Assembly (NCBI GenBank): GCA_029860075.1 | Contig: JAOUBX010000004.1 | Location: 1-64,000, forward strand | DNA length: 64,000 nucleotides | Direction: 5' to 3' | Source of the DNA: Deltaproteobacteria bacterium | Lineage (GTDB): Bacteria; Desulfobacterota; JADFVX01 | In this document: positions 1 to 7,128 of the stretch, in pieces | Layout of the letters: every line of letters starts with the position of its first letter | Position numbering within the stretch: the first letter of the stretch is position 1 | Made by a program: the position numbers and the translations under genes | Notes under the pieces: model-generated | Told to the model about the DNA's origin: nothing | Seen by the model: only the letters and a program-made list of their open reading frames with translations | Database searches by the model: none

Positions 1-292
1 TCAAATGGGGTAGCGGTGTTTTTCGACGTGGCGCCGCTTTTTTTGCAGCTAGTCCCAGGTAGTGAAAGAATGTGGCAATATCCCCGTCGCCGCCATCGAG
101 ACGGTACCAGATATGCGGGATATTTCGTGAGCGAAGGTAGCTTGCAGTGAGTGTGGTTTTACCGGAACCTCCGGGACTGCTTATCCAGGAAACAGGAGGC
201 CTCTTATCCAGGAGAGAATATAATCGTTCTCTTTCAAGTATATCACCAGGAACAGGGGCTGCAATCTTGGCGATGGATGTTTTTTTAGTCAT
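1..292 (-). CDS. MalT/LuxR-type ATP-dependent regulator, N-terminal part
   Basis: The gene runs off the left window edge; 97 codons are visible, starting with ATG at 292. The protein begins MTKKTSIAKIAAPVPGDILE and carries a Walker A P-loop, SSPGGSGKTTL, near residues 38-48. A WYRLDGGDGD segment follows. In the family, a P-loop followed by this W-x-x-L-D-x-x-D/E pattern marks the STAND-type ATPase of MalT-like regulators, which usually end in a TPR region and a LuxR or BTAD domain. None of those later domains is visible, so the effector domain is unknown. A hairpin terminator for the next minus-strand gene, pstS, separates the two, so they are probably not co-transcribed. Confidence 0.7.
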   Translation of the reverse strand, partial: MTKKTSIAKIAAPVPGDILERERLYSLLDKRPPVSWISSPGGSGKTTLTASYLRSRNIPHIWYRLDGGDGDIATFFHYLGLAAKKAAPRRKTPLPHL

Positions 293-380
293 ATATTTAT
301 AGTGCTATCTATAAAATAATTGTAATTATACTAAAGCGGGTCTCATTGTTAAAGGGATTAATGAGAAACATCACTCACAT

Positions 381-421
381 AAAAAAATGCCATTGTCAGG
401 CATAACACCTGCAATGGCATT
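381..421 (-). terminator. Rho-independent terminator of pstS
   Basis: The arms AATGCCATTG (386-395) and CAATGGCATT (412-421) are perfect complements, extended by CAGG/CCTG after a one-base bulge. Read on the minus strand the stem is followed by a run of seven T. It lies about 25 bases past the pstS stop, so pstS is transcribed alone. Confidence 0.85.
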
Positions 422-443
422 CTATATAAAGTTATTCCCTTGA

Positions 444-1487
444 TTATTTGGCAAGAGGAATCAACTTTGTTACCCTCTTTCTTACCTCATCCTGCTCATC
501 TTCAGGCATTGGAATAAGTCCTTTATCGATAAGATACCCGTCTTCCCCCCAGGCCTTGTCACTGGTAAACTCTTTGAGGAAACCTTCGATGCCGGGGATA
601 GTACCAATGTGGGCCTTTTTTGCGTAGAAATAAAGAGGCCTCGATACGGGATATTCCCCTTCGGCGATGTTATCGAAGGTCGGTTCCTTGCCGTCAATGA
701 GGCTCCCCTGGATCTTGTCACTGTTCTGGTCAAGGAAAGAGAAACCGAAGATACCGAAGGTTTCGGCATCGACTTCAAGCTTCTTTATGATGAGAACGTC
801 GTTTTCTCCGGCATCGACAAAAGCGCCGTCTTCACGGATGGCGTGACAAATGGCTTTATATTTCTTCTTATCCTTTTTCTTCATTCCCTTGATCCAATCG
901 AAAGATTTGCATCCACCTTCCATGGCAAGTTCGACGAAAGCATCACGGGTACCGGAAGTGGGCGGTGGACCGAGAACCTTGATCTTGCTTGAAGGGAGTG
1001 AAGGATTAACGTCCTTCCATGTTTTGTAGGGATTAGGGATAAGCTCACCGGCTTTTCCTGTGGGGACTTCCTTGGCTAGCGCAAGAAACAGGTCTTTACG
1101 GCTAATATTCATTGTTTTGGCTGCCCTTGAATTGGCAAGGACAATACCATCATAACCGATCTTAACTTCAATAATCTCTTTAATGCCCTTTTTACGGCAC
1201 ATTTCTATTTCTGATTTCTTGATAGCACGGGAAGAATTGATTATGTCGGGGTGAGATGCACCTATACCAGCACAAAAGAGCTTAAATCCACCACCTGAAC
1301 CGGTTGACTCAATTTTAGGGGTCTTGAACTTTGTCGTTTTTCCAAACTGCTCGGCTACGACAGTAGCGAAAGGATAAACCGTCGATGAACCGACAACGCT
1401 GATGTAATCACGAGCGGCCTGGGCTGAACCTGCACTATAAGCAACAAGCAGTGCAGCTAATGAAATTAATTTAAATGTTTTTTTCAT
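444..1487 (-). CDS. pstS: Phosphate-binding periplasmic protein (PstS family)
   Basis: A 347-residue substrate-binding protein for high-affinity phosphate uptake. Residues 1-24 form a signal peptide ending SAGSAQA, so it is exported. Phosphate-contact motifs of the PBP-like family are visible: VVGSSTVYPF (31-40), STGSGGGF (61-68) and a TSGTRDAF segment in the middle. The ATG at 1487 is chosen because TAGGAG lies 7 bases upstream and the signal peptide starts there; an upstream in-frame start at 1592 would read through a C-rich dispersed repeat. A Pho box about 170 bases upstream indicates control by PhoB. No pstC, pstA, pstB or phoU follows: the gene ends in a terminator. It may therefore feed a transporter encoded elsewhere or act in phosphate sensing. 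Confidence 0.9.
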   Translation of the reverse strand: MKKTFKLISLAALLVAYSAGSAQAARDYISVVGSSTVYPFATVVAEQFGKTTKFKTPKIESTGSGGGFKLFCAGIGASHPDIINSSRAIKKSEIEMCRKKGIKEIIEVKIGYDGIVLANSRAAKTMNISRKDLFLALAKEVPTGKAGELIPNPYKTWKDVNPSLPSSKIKVLGPPPTSGTRDAFVELAMEGGCKSFDWIKGMKKKDKKKYKAICHAIREDGAFVDAGENDVLIIKKLEVDAETFGIFGFSFLDQNSDKIQGSLIDGKEPTFDNIAEGEYPVSRPLYFYAKKAHIGTIPGIEGFLKEFTSDKAWGEDGYLIDKGLIPMPEDEQDEVRKRVTKLIPLAK

Positions 1488-1524
1488 TAATTTTCTCCTA
1501 TTAAATTTTGCGTTCATTTTTTGT

Positions 1525-1609
1525 CTCCCCCTTTGAAAAAGGGGGATTAAGGGGGATTTCTCGGTTCTCTGACTTCTAAAATCCCCCCTCACCCCCCTTT
1601 GCTAAAGGG
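1525..1609. repeat. C/G-rich dispersed repeat pair
   Basis: Two C-rich palindromes, CTCCCCCTTTGAAAAAGGGGG and, inverted, ATCCCCCCTCACCCCCCTTT, lie in the pstS leader. Closely related units occur at about 1724-1760, 21986, 24374, 43683 and 57495, so this is a dispersed intergenic family. The units can form hairpins in RNA. Confidence 0.75.
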
Positions 1610-1644
1610 CGGCATCAAAATAAACTGCATTTTGAATTTGTCAC

Positions 1645-1678
1645 ATTATGGCAGAGAATTATTACAGTTTTGTTACAG
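1645..1678 (-). promoter_or_regulatory. Pho box and -10 of the pstS promoter
   Basis: On the minus strand, CTGTAACAAAACTGTAAT (1678-1661) is two 11-bp-phased CTGTNAN half-sites, the PhoB operator pattern. Exactly 10 bases further comes CATAAT (1650-1645), a good -10. This is the classic PhoB class II layout, in which the Pho box replaces the -35. The remaining sequence between 1488 and 1860 holds the C-rich repeat and a second, weaker half-site; no gene is seen there. Confidence 0.8.
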
Positions 1679-1809
1679 GAAGGTTAAGGTTAGGTTACGA
1701 TCTCACTGATACACACCCCATTCCCCTCTCAATCTCCCCCTTGAAGGGAGGAGAAGTAAAAATCCTTCCCTTTCAAGGATTTATGCCCTTGAGGGTAGAG
1801 GATCAGGGT

Positions 1810-1834
1810 GAGAATTATTACAGTCTTGTGAAAT
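1810..1834 (-). promoter_or_regulatory. Degenerate second Pho-box copy
   Basis: The 15-base string GAGAATTATTACAGT at 1810-1824 repeats exactly what is found at 1654-1668 inside the main Pho box. On the minus strand one half-site, CTGTAAT, is intact and the other is degenerate (ATTTCAC). It could be a duplicated upstream PhoB site or a relic of duplication. Confidence 0.4.
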
Positions 1835-1860
1835 GTATGAGGGGGCAGAAAATAACAATA

Positions 1861-2334
1861 TCAGTCATCTTCACACCAGACAGTGCATTTTTGGCTGCCG
1901 TCGGGCCTGGCAAAAACAGCTTTTGTACATATTCCATAGGCGCTTCCTTCGAGAAATACCACTTTATCACCTCTTTTAAAAGCGGGGCACTTTTCTGTAG
2001 CTTCAAAGTTATGATTGTTTATCTCGAAAGAGCTTGCATGAGAAACGTCTTGAATTCTGTAGAGTTCATTCTTATCATCACTGAAGATACTTGAAAGTCC
2101 TCCACTTTCCTTTTTCTTTTCATCAGTATCTTCTGCCTTGATGCAATCTTTAACTTTACTCTCCACATATTCATCAAGCCATGAGCTAATGGCCTTAATC
2201 TCCTGAGGAGACAGTTTTTCAAGCCCTGATTTCTTAAACTGATCATATGGCATGACTTCAGTAATGCTTACCGGATCCGCAGCAAAAGATTGGAAGGGAA
2301 ATAAAAGCATTAAAATAAAAAGAACTTTTTTCAT
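1861..2334 (-). CDS. Small exported protein of unknown function
   Basis: A 157-residue protein with a signal peptide (MKKVLFILMLLFPFQSFA, residues 1-18), so probably periplasmic. The mature part has a helical N-terminal half rich in Lys and Glu and a C-terminal stretch of about 45 residues with three cysteines (EKCPAFKRGDKVV, GICTK, KCTVWCEDD) that could form a small disulfide-bonded or SH3-like beta domain; that is inference. I do not recognise the family. It stands alone between the M28 peptidase and the pstS promoter, transcribed in the same direction. Confidence 0.7.
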   Translation of the reverse strand: MKKVLFILMLLFPFQSFAADPVSITEVMPYDQFKKSGLEKLSPQEIKAISSWLDEYVESKVKDCIKAEDTDEKKKESGGLSSIFSDDKNELYRIQDVSHASSFEINNHNFEATEKCPAFKRGDKVVFLEGSAYGICTKAVFARPDGSQKCTVWCEDD

Positions 2335-2445
2335 AAACAGACCTTATCTTGAATTTAAATTTAAAGATAATCAGGGTAAGCTTGAGTTTTTCATAAAATA
2401 ATCGATAAACGCTGAAATGTCAATTTGCTCTGCTGTTACAGCGGT

Positions 2446-3303
2446 TCATTCTTTTAGATACAACATCTCTTCAAGGGTAAAAATAAGCGCTTTTGCAACC
2501 TGCTCCATAAATTCAGGTGAAATACTATCTGACGTGTCATACCTTGTATGATAATTGGGGTTCCGCATCATGGCTGTGTCAGTAATCATGACTGCTGGAA
2601 AACCGGCATCCCAGAAAGGGGCGTGATCACTGAATCTTGAAGGAAGAAGGAGATAACCATTCATCATCACCTTGTGAGTAAAGACCTTCAGATCAGGAAC
2701 CTTATTAAGGGCAATGTCCTCATAAAGAGACATTAATTTTTCCGATCCGCTGTTTCCAACAAGGGCGATAAAGTCACCAATATGTGGAGCATTTAAAAGA
2801 GGTGGAACCTGCTGACTTCCCGGTTCACTGCTTACATATCCAACGGATTCAAGGTTATAGAGTCCTTTGTAACTATGCCCCCTCCCCTTCATGACTTTTA
2901 CAAAGTTCCTGCTGCCATAGAGAAAGGTAGCACCCGTCATTTGCGGTTCTTCCAATGTAAAGGCGATGAATTGCAATCCCTTTTGCGGCCCCAGTGCTCT
3001 TGCTGTCTCCAGCATGACGGCAACGCCTGATGCATTGTCATCGGCTCCCGGACTGCCTGCCACAGTATCATAATGTGCACAAACAGCATACCATTCCCTC
3101 TCAGCATCGATCCCGGAAGAGGTGGCGATAAGATTTCTATAAACCTTCCCCTGAAAATCAAACTCGTCATAATCGATATGAAAACCCAGCTTTTTGAACT
3201 CATTTTCAATATATTGAGCAGCACACTCCAGTGCATCACGGTCATAAACACCATCTCTTGCGCCTTCCAGGGTCTTTACAATTTCCATTATTTGCTTTTG
3301 CAT
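2446..3303 (-). CDS. M28-family zinc aminopeptidase
   Basis: About 285 residues matching the M28 di-zinc exopeptidase core. Numbered from a possible TTG start at 3321, the ligands are His83 and Asp85 in AHYDT, Asp94 in ADDNASG, the catalytic Glu pair in TLEEP (124-125), Glu158 in YNLES, and His258 in NPNYHT. All metal and catalytic positions are present. No signal peptide is seen, so a cytoplasmic aminopeptidase is likely. I chose the ATG at 3303; no strong ribosome site precedes either start. A terminator for yggT sits immediately upstream (3321-3350), leaving almost no room for a promoter, so the true start may be further inside or the gene may depend on read-through. Confidence 0.85.
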   Translation of the reverse strand: MQKQIMEIVKTLEGARDGVYDRDALECAAQYIENEFKKLGFHIDYDEFDFQGKVYRNLIATSSGIDAEREWYAVCAHYDTVAGSPGADDNASGVAVMLETARALGPQKGLQFIAFTLEEPQMTGATFLYGSRNFVKVMKGRGHSYKGLYNLESVGYVSSEPGSQQVPPLLNAPHIGDFIALVGNSGSEKLMSLYEDIALNKVPDLKVFTHKVMMNGYLLLPSRFSDHAPFWDAGFPAVMITDTAMMRNPNYHTRYDTSDSISPEFMEQVAKALIFTLEEMLYLKE

Positions 3304-3320
3304 TGTATTACTATACAACA

Positions 3321-3350
3321 AAAAAAGGCCTCATATAAGAGGCCCTTTAA
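3321..3350 (-). terminator. Rho-independent terminator after yggT
   Basis: Minus-strand hairpin with arms AAAGGGCCTC and GAGGCCTTT around a six-base loop, followed by a T run. It lies about 120 bases past the yggT stop and only 18 bases before the M28 start codon. Confidence 0.75.
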
Positions 3351-3390
3351 GTTTTCTACCATATATAATTGAAAAGTACTTTTCTATTGT

Positions 3391-3412
3391 CTTTGCGAGC
3401 GAAGCGAAGCAA
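3391..3412. repeat. Short dispersed repeat (GCGAGCGAAGCGAAGCAATCT type)
   Basis: A run around GCGAGCGAAGCGAAGCAATC. I know this as a very common intergenic repeat in environmental proteobacterial genomes. It lies between the yggT stop and its terminator. Confidence 0.5.
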
Positions 3413-3467
3413 TCTATATTTTGTTGGTTTATGGAGGACCGGGGAAGACTGCCCTCGGCGGTTTAAT

Positions 3468-3767
3468 CTACTTTAAAGAAAAAGCTATCCGCTGAAGCGT
3501 CTGAACAAGGAATGTTTGCAGAAAGATAATAGCAAGAAAAACAATAATCGGTGAGAAATCTATTCCCCCCGCATGGAGCGGAAGAAGTCTTCTTACTCTA
3601 TCAAGGACGGGATCTGTCGCCCTATGTAAGAACTGAACAATAGGATTATAAGGGTCGGGATTAACCCATGACAATATTACTCTGGCAAGAACTATATACA
3701 TATATAGTGTGAGAACAATATTGAGTATCGCTGCGAGTGCCTCTAAAAAATTTCCAATAACAAACAT
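3468..3767 (-). CDS. yggT: YggT-family membrane protein
   Basis: A 99-residue integral membrane protein with two hydrophobic segments (about residues 4-30 and 70-95) separated by the family's conserved loop, which contains LSWVNPDPYNPIVQFLHRATDP. That loop pattern (W-x-x-P-D-x-x-N-P, then T-D-P) identifies YggT/YlmG. Known family members affect cell-envelope or septum-associated functions and osmotic tolerance, but the molecular role is not settled. The gene stands alone, with no pilT/proC-type neighbours as in enterobacteria, and has its own terminator. Confidence 0.88.
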   Translation of the reverse strand: MFVIGNFLEALAAILNIVLTLYMYIVLARVILSWVNPDPYNPIVQFLHRATDPVLDRVRRLLPLHAGGIDFSPIIVFLAIIFLQTFLVQTLQRIAFSLK

Positions 3768-3943
3768 AATGTGTAACTAAATAGCCTAAAGGCCCCTCTC
3801 TTGTCAATCTTAATCAGCTGATATAAAAATCAGCGGAAGACAGATTAACACAAATAAGTTTTGATTAACACTGATAAAAAACCTTAATCATCATTAAAGT
3901 ATCATAATAAATCAGTGAAAATCTCTGTCAATTTATTTCAGGA

Positions 3944-4342
3944 TTACTCACCTATAATCTTTATCTGAAACTGCCTGCTTCGCGGTCCATCAAATTCACA
4001 AAAATAAATTGCCTGCCATGTTCCCAGCAAAAGCTTTCCTTTTTCAATGATGACAGACTCGGAGCATCCCATAAGCGAGGTTTTGATATGGGCATCGGAA
4101 TTCCCCTCCATATGCCTGTAATCGCCCCTTAATGGTACAAGCTTGTTCAGGTAAACCAGCATATCACGCTTAACCGAGGGGTCTGCACCTTCGTTAATGG
4201 TGATGGCGGCCGTTGTATGAGAAACAAAGAGTGTGCAGATTCCACTTGAAACACCACTTTCAGAAACTGCCTGTTTTACCTGTGCCGTTATATCGACAAA
4301 CTCTTCCCGCTTTGAAGTACTAATATTTACAGTTATTAACAT
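3944..4342 (-). CDS. yjbQ: YjbQ-family (UPF0047) protein
   Basis: A 132-residue protein of the YjbQ/UPF0047 fold. Signature segments are FVSHTTAAITINEGADPSV (39-57) and GNSDAHIKTSLMG (80-92), followed by LGTWQAIYFCEFDGPR near the C-terminus. The conserved histidines lie in these motifs. Family members can complement thiamine-phosphate synthase weakly in vivo, hence the common name secondary thiamine-phosphate synthase, but the real substrate is uncertain. It is a single gene, full length. The 176 bases on its 3' side hold only AT-rich repeat-like sequence. Ten bases upstream of its start begins the 296-bp inverted-repeat element. Confidence 0.9.
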   Translation of the reverse strand: MLITVNISTSKREEFVDITAQVKQAVSESGVSSGICTLFVSHTTAAITINEGADPSVKRDMLVYLNKLVPLRGDYRHMEGNSDAHIKTSLMGCSESVIIEKGKLLLGTWQAIYFCEFDGPRSRQFQIKIIGE

Positions 4343-4351
4343 TAATTATCC

Positions 4352-4647
4352 AGTACTCCTTCAAGGTGATAAATTGGGGTTCAGAGCTTCACAAATTGGT
4401 CAAGGCAAGGCGCAGTCCGAAGAGAATGGCCTGCCCCCTTTTCAAGGACTGTAACGCGGCATTGGCCGATTTGTGAAGCGCCCTTCGGGCCAGCCAGGAA
4501 GTAGTCATCTGCGTTGTTGCACCCCAAGGGCACTTCCTTCGGGGCGCACTCTCTTGAATTAGCTATGACTAGTCCGGCGGTCGTGCGCCTAGCAGCTAAC
4601 CGCTTTCTGGCTGTCTGAACTCTAATTTATCACCTTGAATGAGTACT
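4352..4647. mobile_element. 296-bp MITE-like element with 33-bp terminal inverted repeats
   Basis: The left end begins AGTACTCCTTCAAGGTGATA and the right end, inverted, AGTACTCATTCAAGGTGATA. Over about 33 bases the two differ at only a few positions. A second inverted pair lies inside: GCTTCACAAATTGGTCAA at 4386-4403 against TTGGCCGATTTGTGAAGC at 4462-4479. No reading frame of note is present. The element abuts the DUF3047 stop codon on one side and the yjbQ start on the other. It has the size and structure of a non-autonomous transposon or a large structured repeat. I see no clear target-site duplication. It accounts for the whole 4343-4648 gap. Confidence 0.7.
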
Positions 4648-4648
4648 A

Positions 4649-5290
4649 CTATTCCGAAGAAAAATAGATCTCCCCATAATAAGCTTTTGCCTTGCCATGA
4701 GCATTGTCCGTATCGGTCATAATGGCGACGGCATCAACATTTTTTACATCATCTCCAAAGAGTTTTCTGTAATCTTCACGAATATTGCGTTTGTAAGTCA
4801 ACCACTTACCCAGGTTATCAGGGCCCGATTCAACGGCGATCATCATGGCGTTTGACGTAAATGCATTGGGCCAATTACTGTTAAGAGTTTGTGAACTGGA
4901 CCAGACATAATTGAGGGCCTTTGTTTTCCAGAAAAAGAGACCTCCTGAAAAAACAACATAAACCCTTGCCGGGTAATCATCACCGGCTTTACTTTTTTCA
5001 TCAAGTCCGTCGAAGATATTTTCCACACGCCAGGTCCAGTTGAGATAAGGTGTTTTTTCAAGATCCACTTCAAGCTCTTTGAACATGCCCGATGCCGCAT
5101 CATTACTTTTTGCTTCCAGCACCTTCCTCGCCTCAATATATACGATCCTGTAATCCGTCTTGCCGGCAAATTCCTTCTCTTCCCAGCCGGACAGGTCACC
5201 CCTGTCAAAATTACCAATGCTTACAGATTCTCCTGAAGCAGTATTAATAAAAAGAAAAAAAGCAAATGTTAAGAAAAAAGTGTTTTTCAT
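4649..5290 (-). CDS. DUF3047 family exported protein
   Basis: About 213 residues. A signal peptide MKNTFFLTFAFFLFINTASG is followed by a beta-rich domain that I recognise as DUF3047: FDRGDLSGWEEKEF near the start, LNWTWRVEN, ARVYVVFSGG, ALNYVWSS, and MTDTDNAHGKAKAYYGEI at the end. The function of the family is unknown; it resembles carbohydrate-binding-like jelly rolls, which is inference. The start at 5290 has AGGAT about 9 bases upstream and gives a clean signal peptide; an in-frame start 7 codons earlier lies against the palindrome at 5304. Elements of one inverted-repeat family bracket the gene, at its stop codon and 14 bases before its start. Confidence 0.85.
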   Translation of the reverse strand: MKNTFFLTFAFFLFINTASGESVSIGNFDRGDLSGWEEKEFAGKTDYRIVYIEARKVLEAKSNDAASGMFKELEVDLEKTPYLNWTWRVENIFDGLDEKSKAGDDYPARVYVVFSGGLFFWKTKALNYVWSSSQTLNSNWPNAFTSNAMMIAVESGPDNLGKWLTYKRNIREDYRKLFGDDVKNVDAVAIMTDTDNAHGKAKAYYGEIYFSSE

Positions 5291-5303
5291 AGTCTTTATC
5301 CTG

Positions 5304-5336
5304 GTACTCATTCAATTTATTACATTGAAGGAGTAC
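5304..5336. repeat. Short palindrome related to the ends of the 296-bp element
   Basis: GTACTCATTCAAT and ATTGAAGGAGTAC are near-perfect arms around a short AT-rich loop. The arms match the outer 13-15 bases of the left and right ends of the 4352-4647 element, including the distinguishing CCTTCAA and CATTCAA variants. It looks like the same element with its core removed. It lies in the 5' leader of the DUF3047 gene. Confidence 0.6.
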
Positions 5337-5478
5337 TAGCAAAAGTATAATAAATATGGAGCTCTTCTTCAATAATTGTTTCATCATATTTCTGATATAC
5401 TTTGCTTGAGACTTACATATAGATTGAACATTTACACTATTCTATAGTAATATTGTTCAACTCAATAAAGGACACTCT

Positions 5479-6954
5479 ATGAAACCAAGCGTCAAAACAA
5501 TTACCGTGAAAATGCTTCTTACCGTTATACTCCTTGCAGCTCTTAGTATGACGATTATTATCGGATTTAGTTTCAGAACGCTTTCTCACAAGATTGTTAA
5601 GAACCAGGCAATAGCCATATCTGAACTGGTGAAAGCCGGCATTACGTCGCATATGAAAGCCGGTATTATGGATAAAAGGGATTACTTTCTCAGTGAAATA
5701 AGATCTTTAAAAAAGATTGAAGGTATGAAGGTTGTCCGTTCGCAATACGTCATTAACCAGTTTGGGCCCGGTTTTAAAGGTGAAAGCGACAGGGATGAAC
5801 TGATCAATCTCGCCTTAACATCAAAAGAGGCTCAGTTCGTCGTCGAAGAATTTGTATTCTACCCATCAATTCGATCTGTCATCCCTTTCATAGCCTCAAA
5901 AGAAGGGGCATTAAGCTGCCTTGATTGTCATAAAGTGAAAGAAGGTACCGTTCTTGGCGCCGTGGATATCAGTCTCGATCTTTCTGAATATAGAAACGAT
6001 GCCATGTGGATTATAGGAGCTATTTTAGGCCTTTCTGTCATGTTTGTTGTCATGATCATCATCAATACCTTCAAAACGGTTCAGCAACACGTCAAGGATC
6101 CTCTGGAACATTTAATAGAAAAGGCAAGAGAAGCCTATAACAGGCATAAGCCCGTTGAAGAAGAGCTTTTTGAAAGCCTTGAATTTGAAAATGTCGCCAA
6201 AGAAATTAATCTCTTTAACGATGACATTGTAAAAAGTCACATTCTTCTGGAAGAGAAAAATAAAGAGCTGTCTCAACTTAACGATGAAATAGAGGAAACA
6301 CTAAAAGAAACAATTTTCACAATGGGTATCATTGAAGAACAGAAATCAAAGGAAACAAAAAACCACACGAGAAGAGTCAGTGAATATTGCAAACTTCTTG
6401 CTAAGAAATATGGTTTATCTCATGAAGAAGTTGAGATTGTGGGTTCTGCTGCGCCACTTCATGATATCGGTAAAATCGGCATATCCGACTATATCTTGTT
6501 GAAAACAGGCCCTCTCACTCTGGAAGAACAGGAAATCATGAAGAGCCATACTCTAATGGGCTATTCTATGCTTATCCATTCAACAAGAAGTATTCTTAAG
6601 GCAGCGGCAATCATCTCTCACCAGCATCATGAAAAATGGGATGGTTCAGGCTATCCCCAGGGACTTAAGGGGGAAAATATCCATATTTATGGTAGAATTG
6701 CAGCCCTTGCCGATGTTTTTGATGCACTTTCCATGAAGCGTCCCTATAAGGAACCCTGGACAACAGAAAAGATTTTAAAACATATAGAGGATTCCAGTGG
6801 AAGTCATTTTGACCCTGTCCTGGTGGCAATTCTCTTTAATAATCTTGATGAATTCAAGGAGATAGGTAAAAAATACAACATAAATTTCGAGGAGCCCAGA
6901 CACTTGCTCCACAAATTGAATAAGAAGACAGGTGAACTGATTTATGAAATTTAA
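5479..6954 (+). CDS. Membrane haem-c sensor with HD-GYP output domain
   Basis: A 491-residue predicted c-di-GMP phosphodiesterase. There is a membrane segment at about 12-32, a periplasmic domain (33-173) with one c-type haem site, CLDCH (147-151), near its end, a second membrane segment (about 175-197), a helical linker, and an HD-GYP domain (about 285-470). The domain has HDIGKIGI (328-335), HQHHEKWDGSGYP (381-393) and D412 in LADVFDALS, so the metal and GYP residues are intact. The periplasmic part resembles the Tll0287-like haem domain (DUF3365). Redox or ligand state at the haem probably tunes c-di-GMP breakdown; that is inference. AAAGGA precedes the ATG. Upstream, TTGAACA (5424) and TGTTCAA (5454) are inverted and could be an operator. 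Confidence 0.87.
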   Translation: MKPSVKTITVKMLLTVILLAALSMTIIIGFSFRTLSHKIVKNQAIAISELVKAGITSHMKAGIMDKRDYFLSEIRSLKKIEGMKVVRSQYVINQFGPGFKGESDRDELINLALTSKEAQFVVEEFVFYPSIRSVIPFIASKEGALSCLDCHKVKEGTVLGAVDISLDLSEYRNDAMWIIGAILGLSVMFVVMIIINTFKTVQQHVKDPLEHLIEKAREAYNRHKPVEEELFESLEFENVAKEINLFNDDIVKSHILLEEKNKELSQLNDEIEETLKETIFTMGIIEEQKSKETKNHTRRVSEYCKLLAKKYGLSHEEVEIVGSAAPLHDIGKIGISDYILLKTGPLTLEEQEIMKSHTLMGYSMLIHSTRSILKAAAIISHQHHEKWDGSGYPQGLKGENIHIYGRIAALADVFDALSMKRPYKEPWTTEKILKHIEDSSGSHFDPVLVAILFNNLDEFKEIGKKYNINFEEPRHLLHKLNKKTGELIYEI

Positions 6955-7062
6955 CGTGAGAGTAATAAATACAGTGGCCGGTAGACAAATGAAATACCTG
7001 CATGGCTAGCAACATGTATTCAGAAAAAAAACTAATAGTCCCATGACTATCAAGTAAAAATA

Positions 7063-7097
7063 AAAAGGGAGACATTCTCATTGCAATGTCTCCCTTT
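7063..7097. terminator. Bidirectional terminator between convergent genes
   Basis: A 13-bp perfect stem (AAAGGGAGACATT / AATGTCTCCCTTT) with an 8-base loop, flanked by A-rich sequence on the left and T-containing sequence on the right. It sits between the convergent HD-GYP and aldolase genes and can serve both. Confidence 0.85.
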
Positions 7098-7128
7098 AAT
7101 CAACTTTTATTATTAATTTGTAATACTG

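Noticed and set aside
1648-2094. Open frame of 148 codons on the plus strand
   Set aside because: It runs antisense over the signal-peptide protein and through the Pho box and C-rich repeats. No ribosome site and no recognisable protein.
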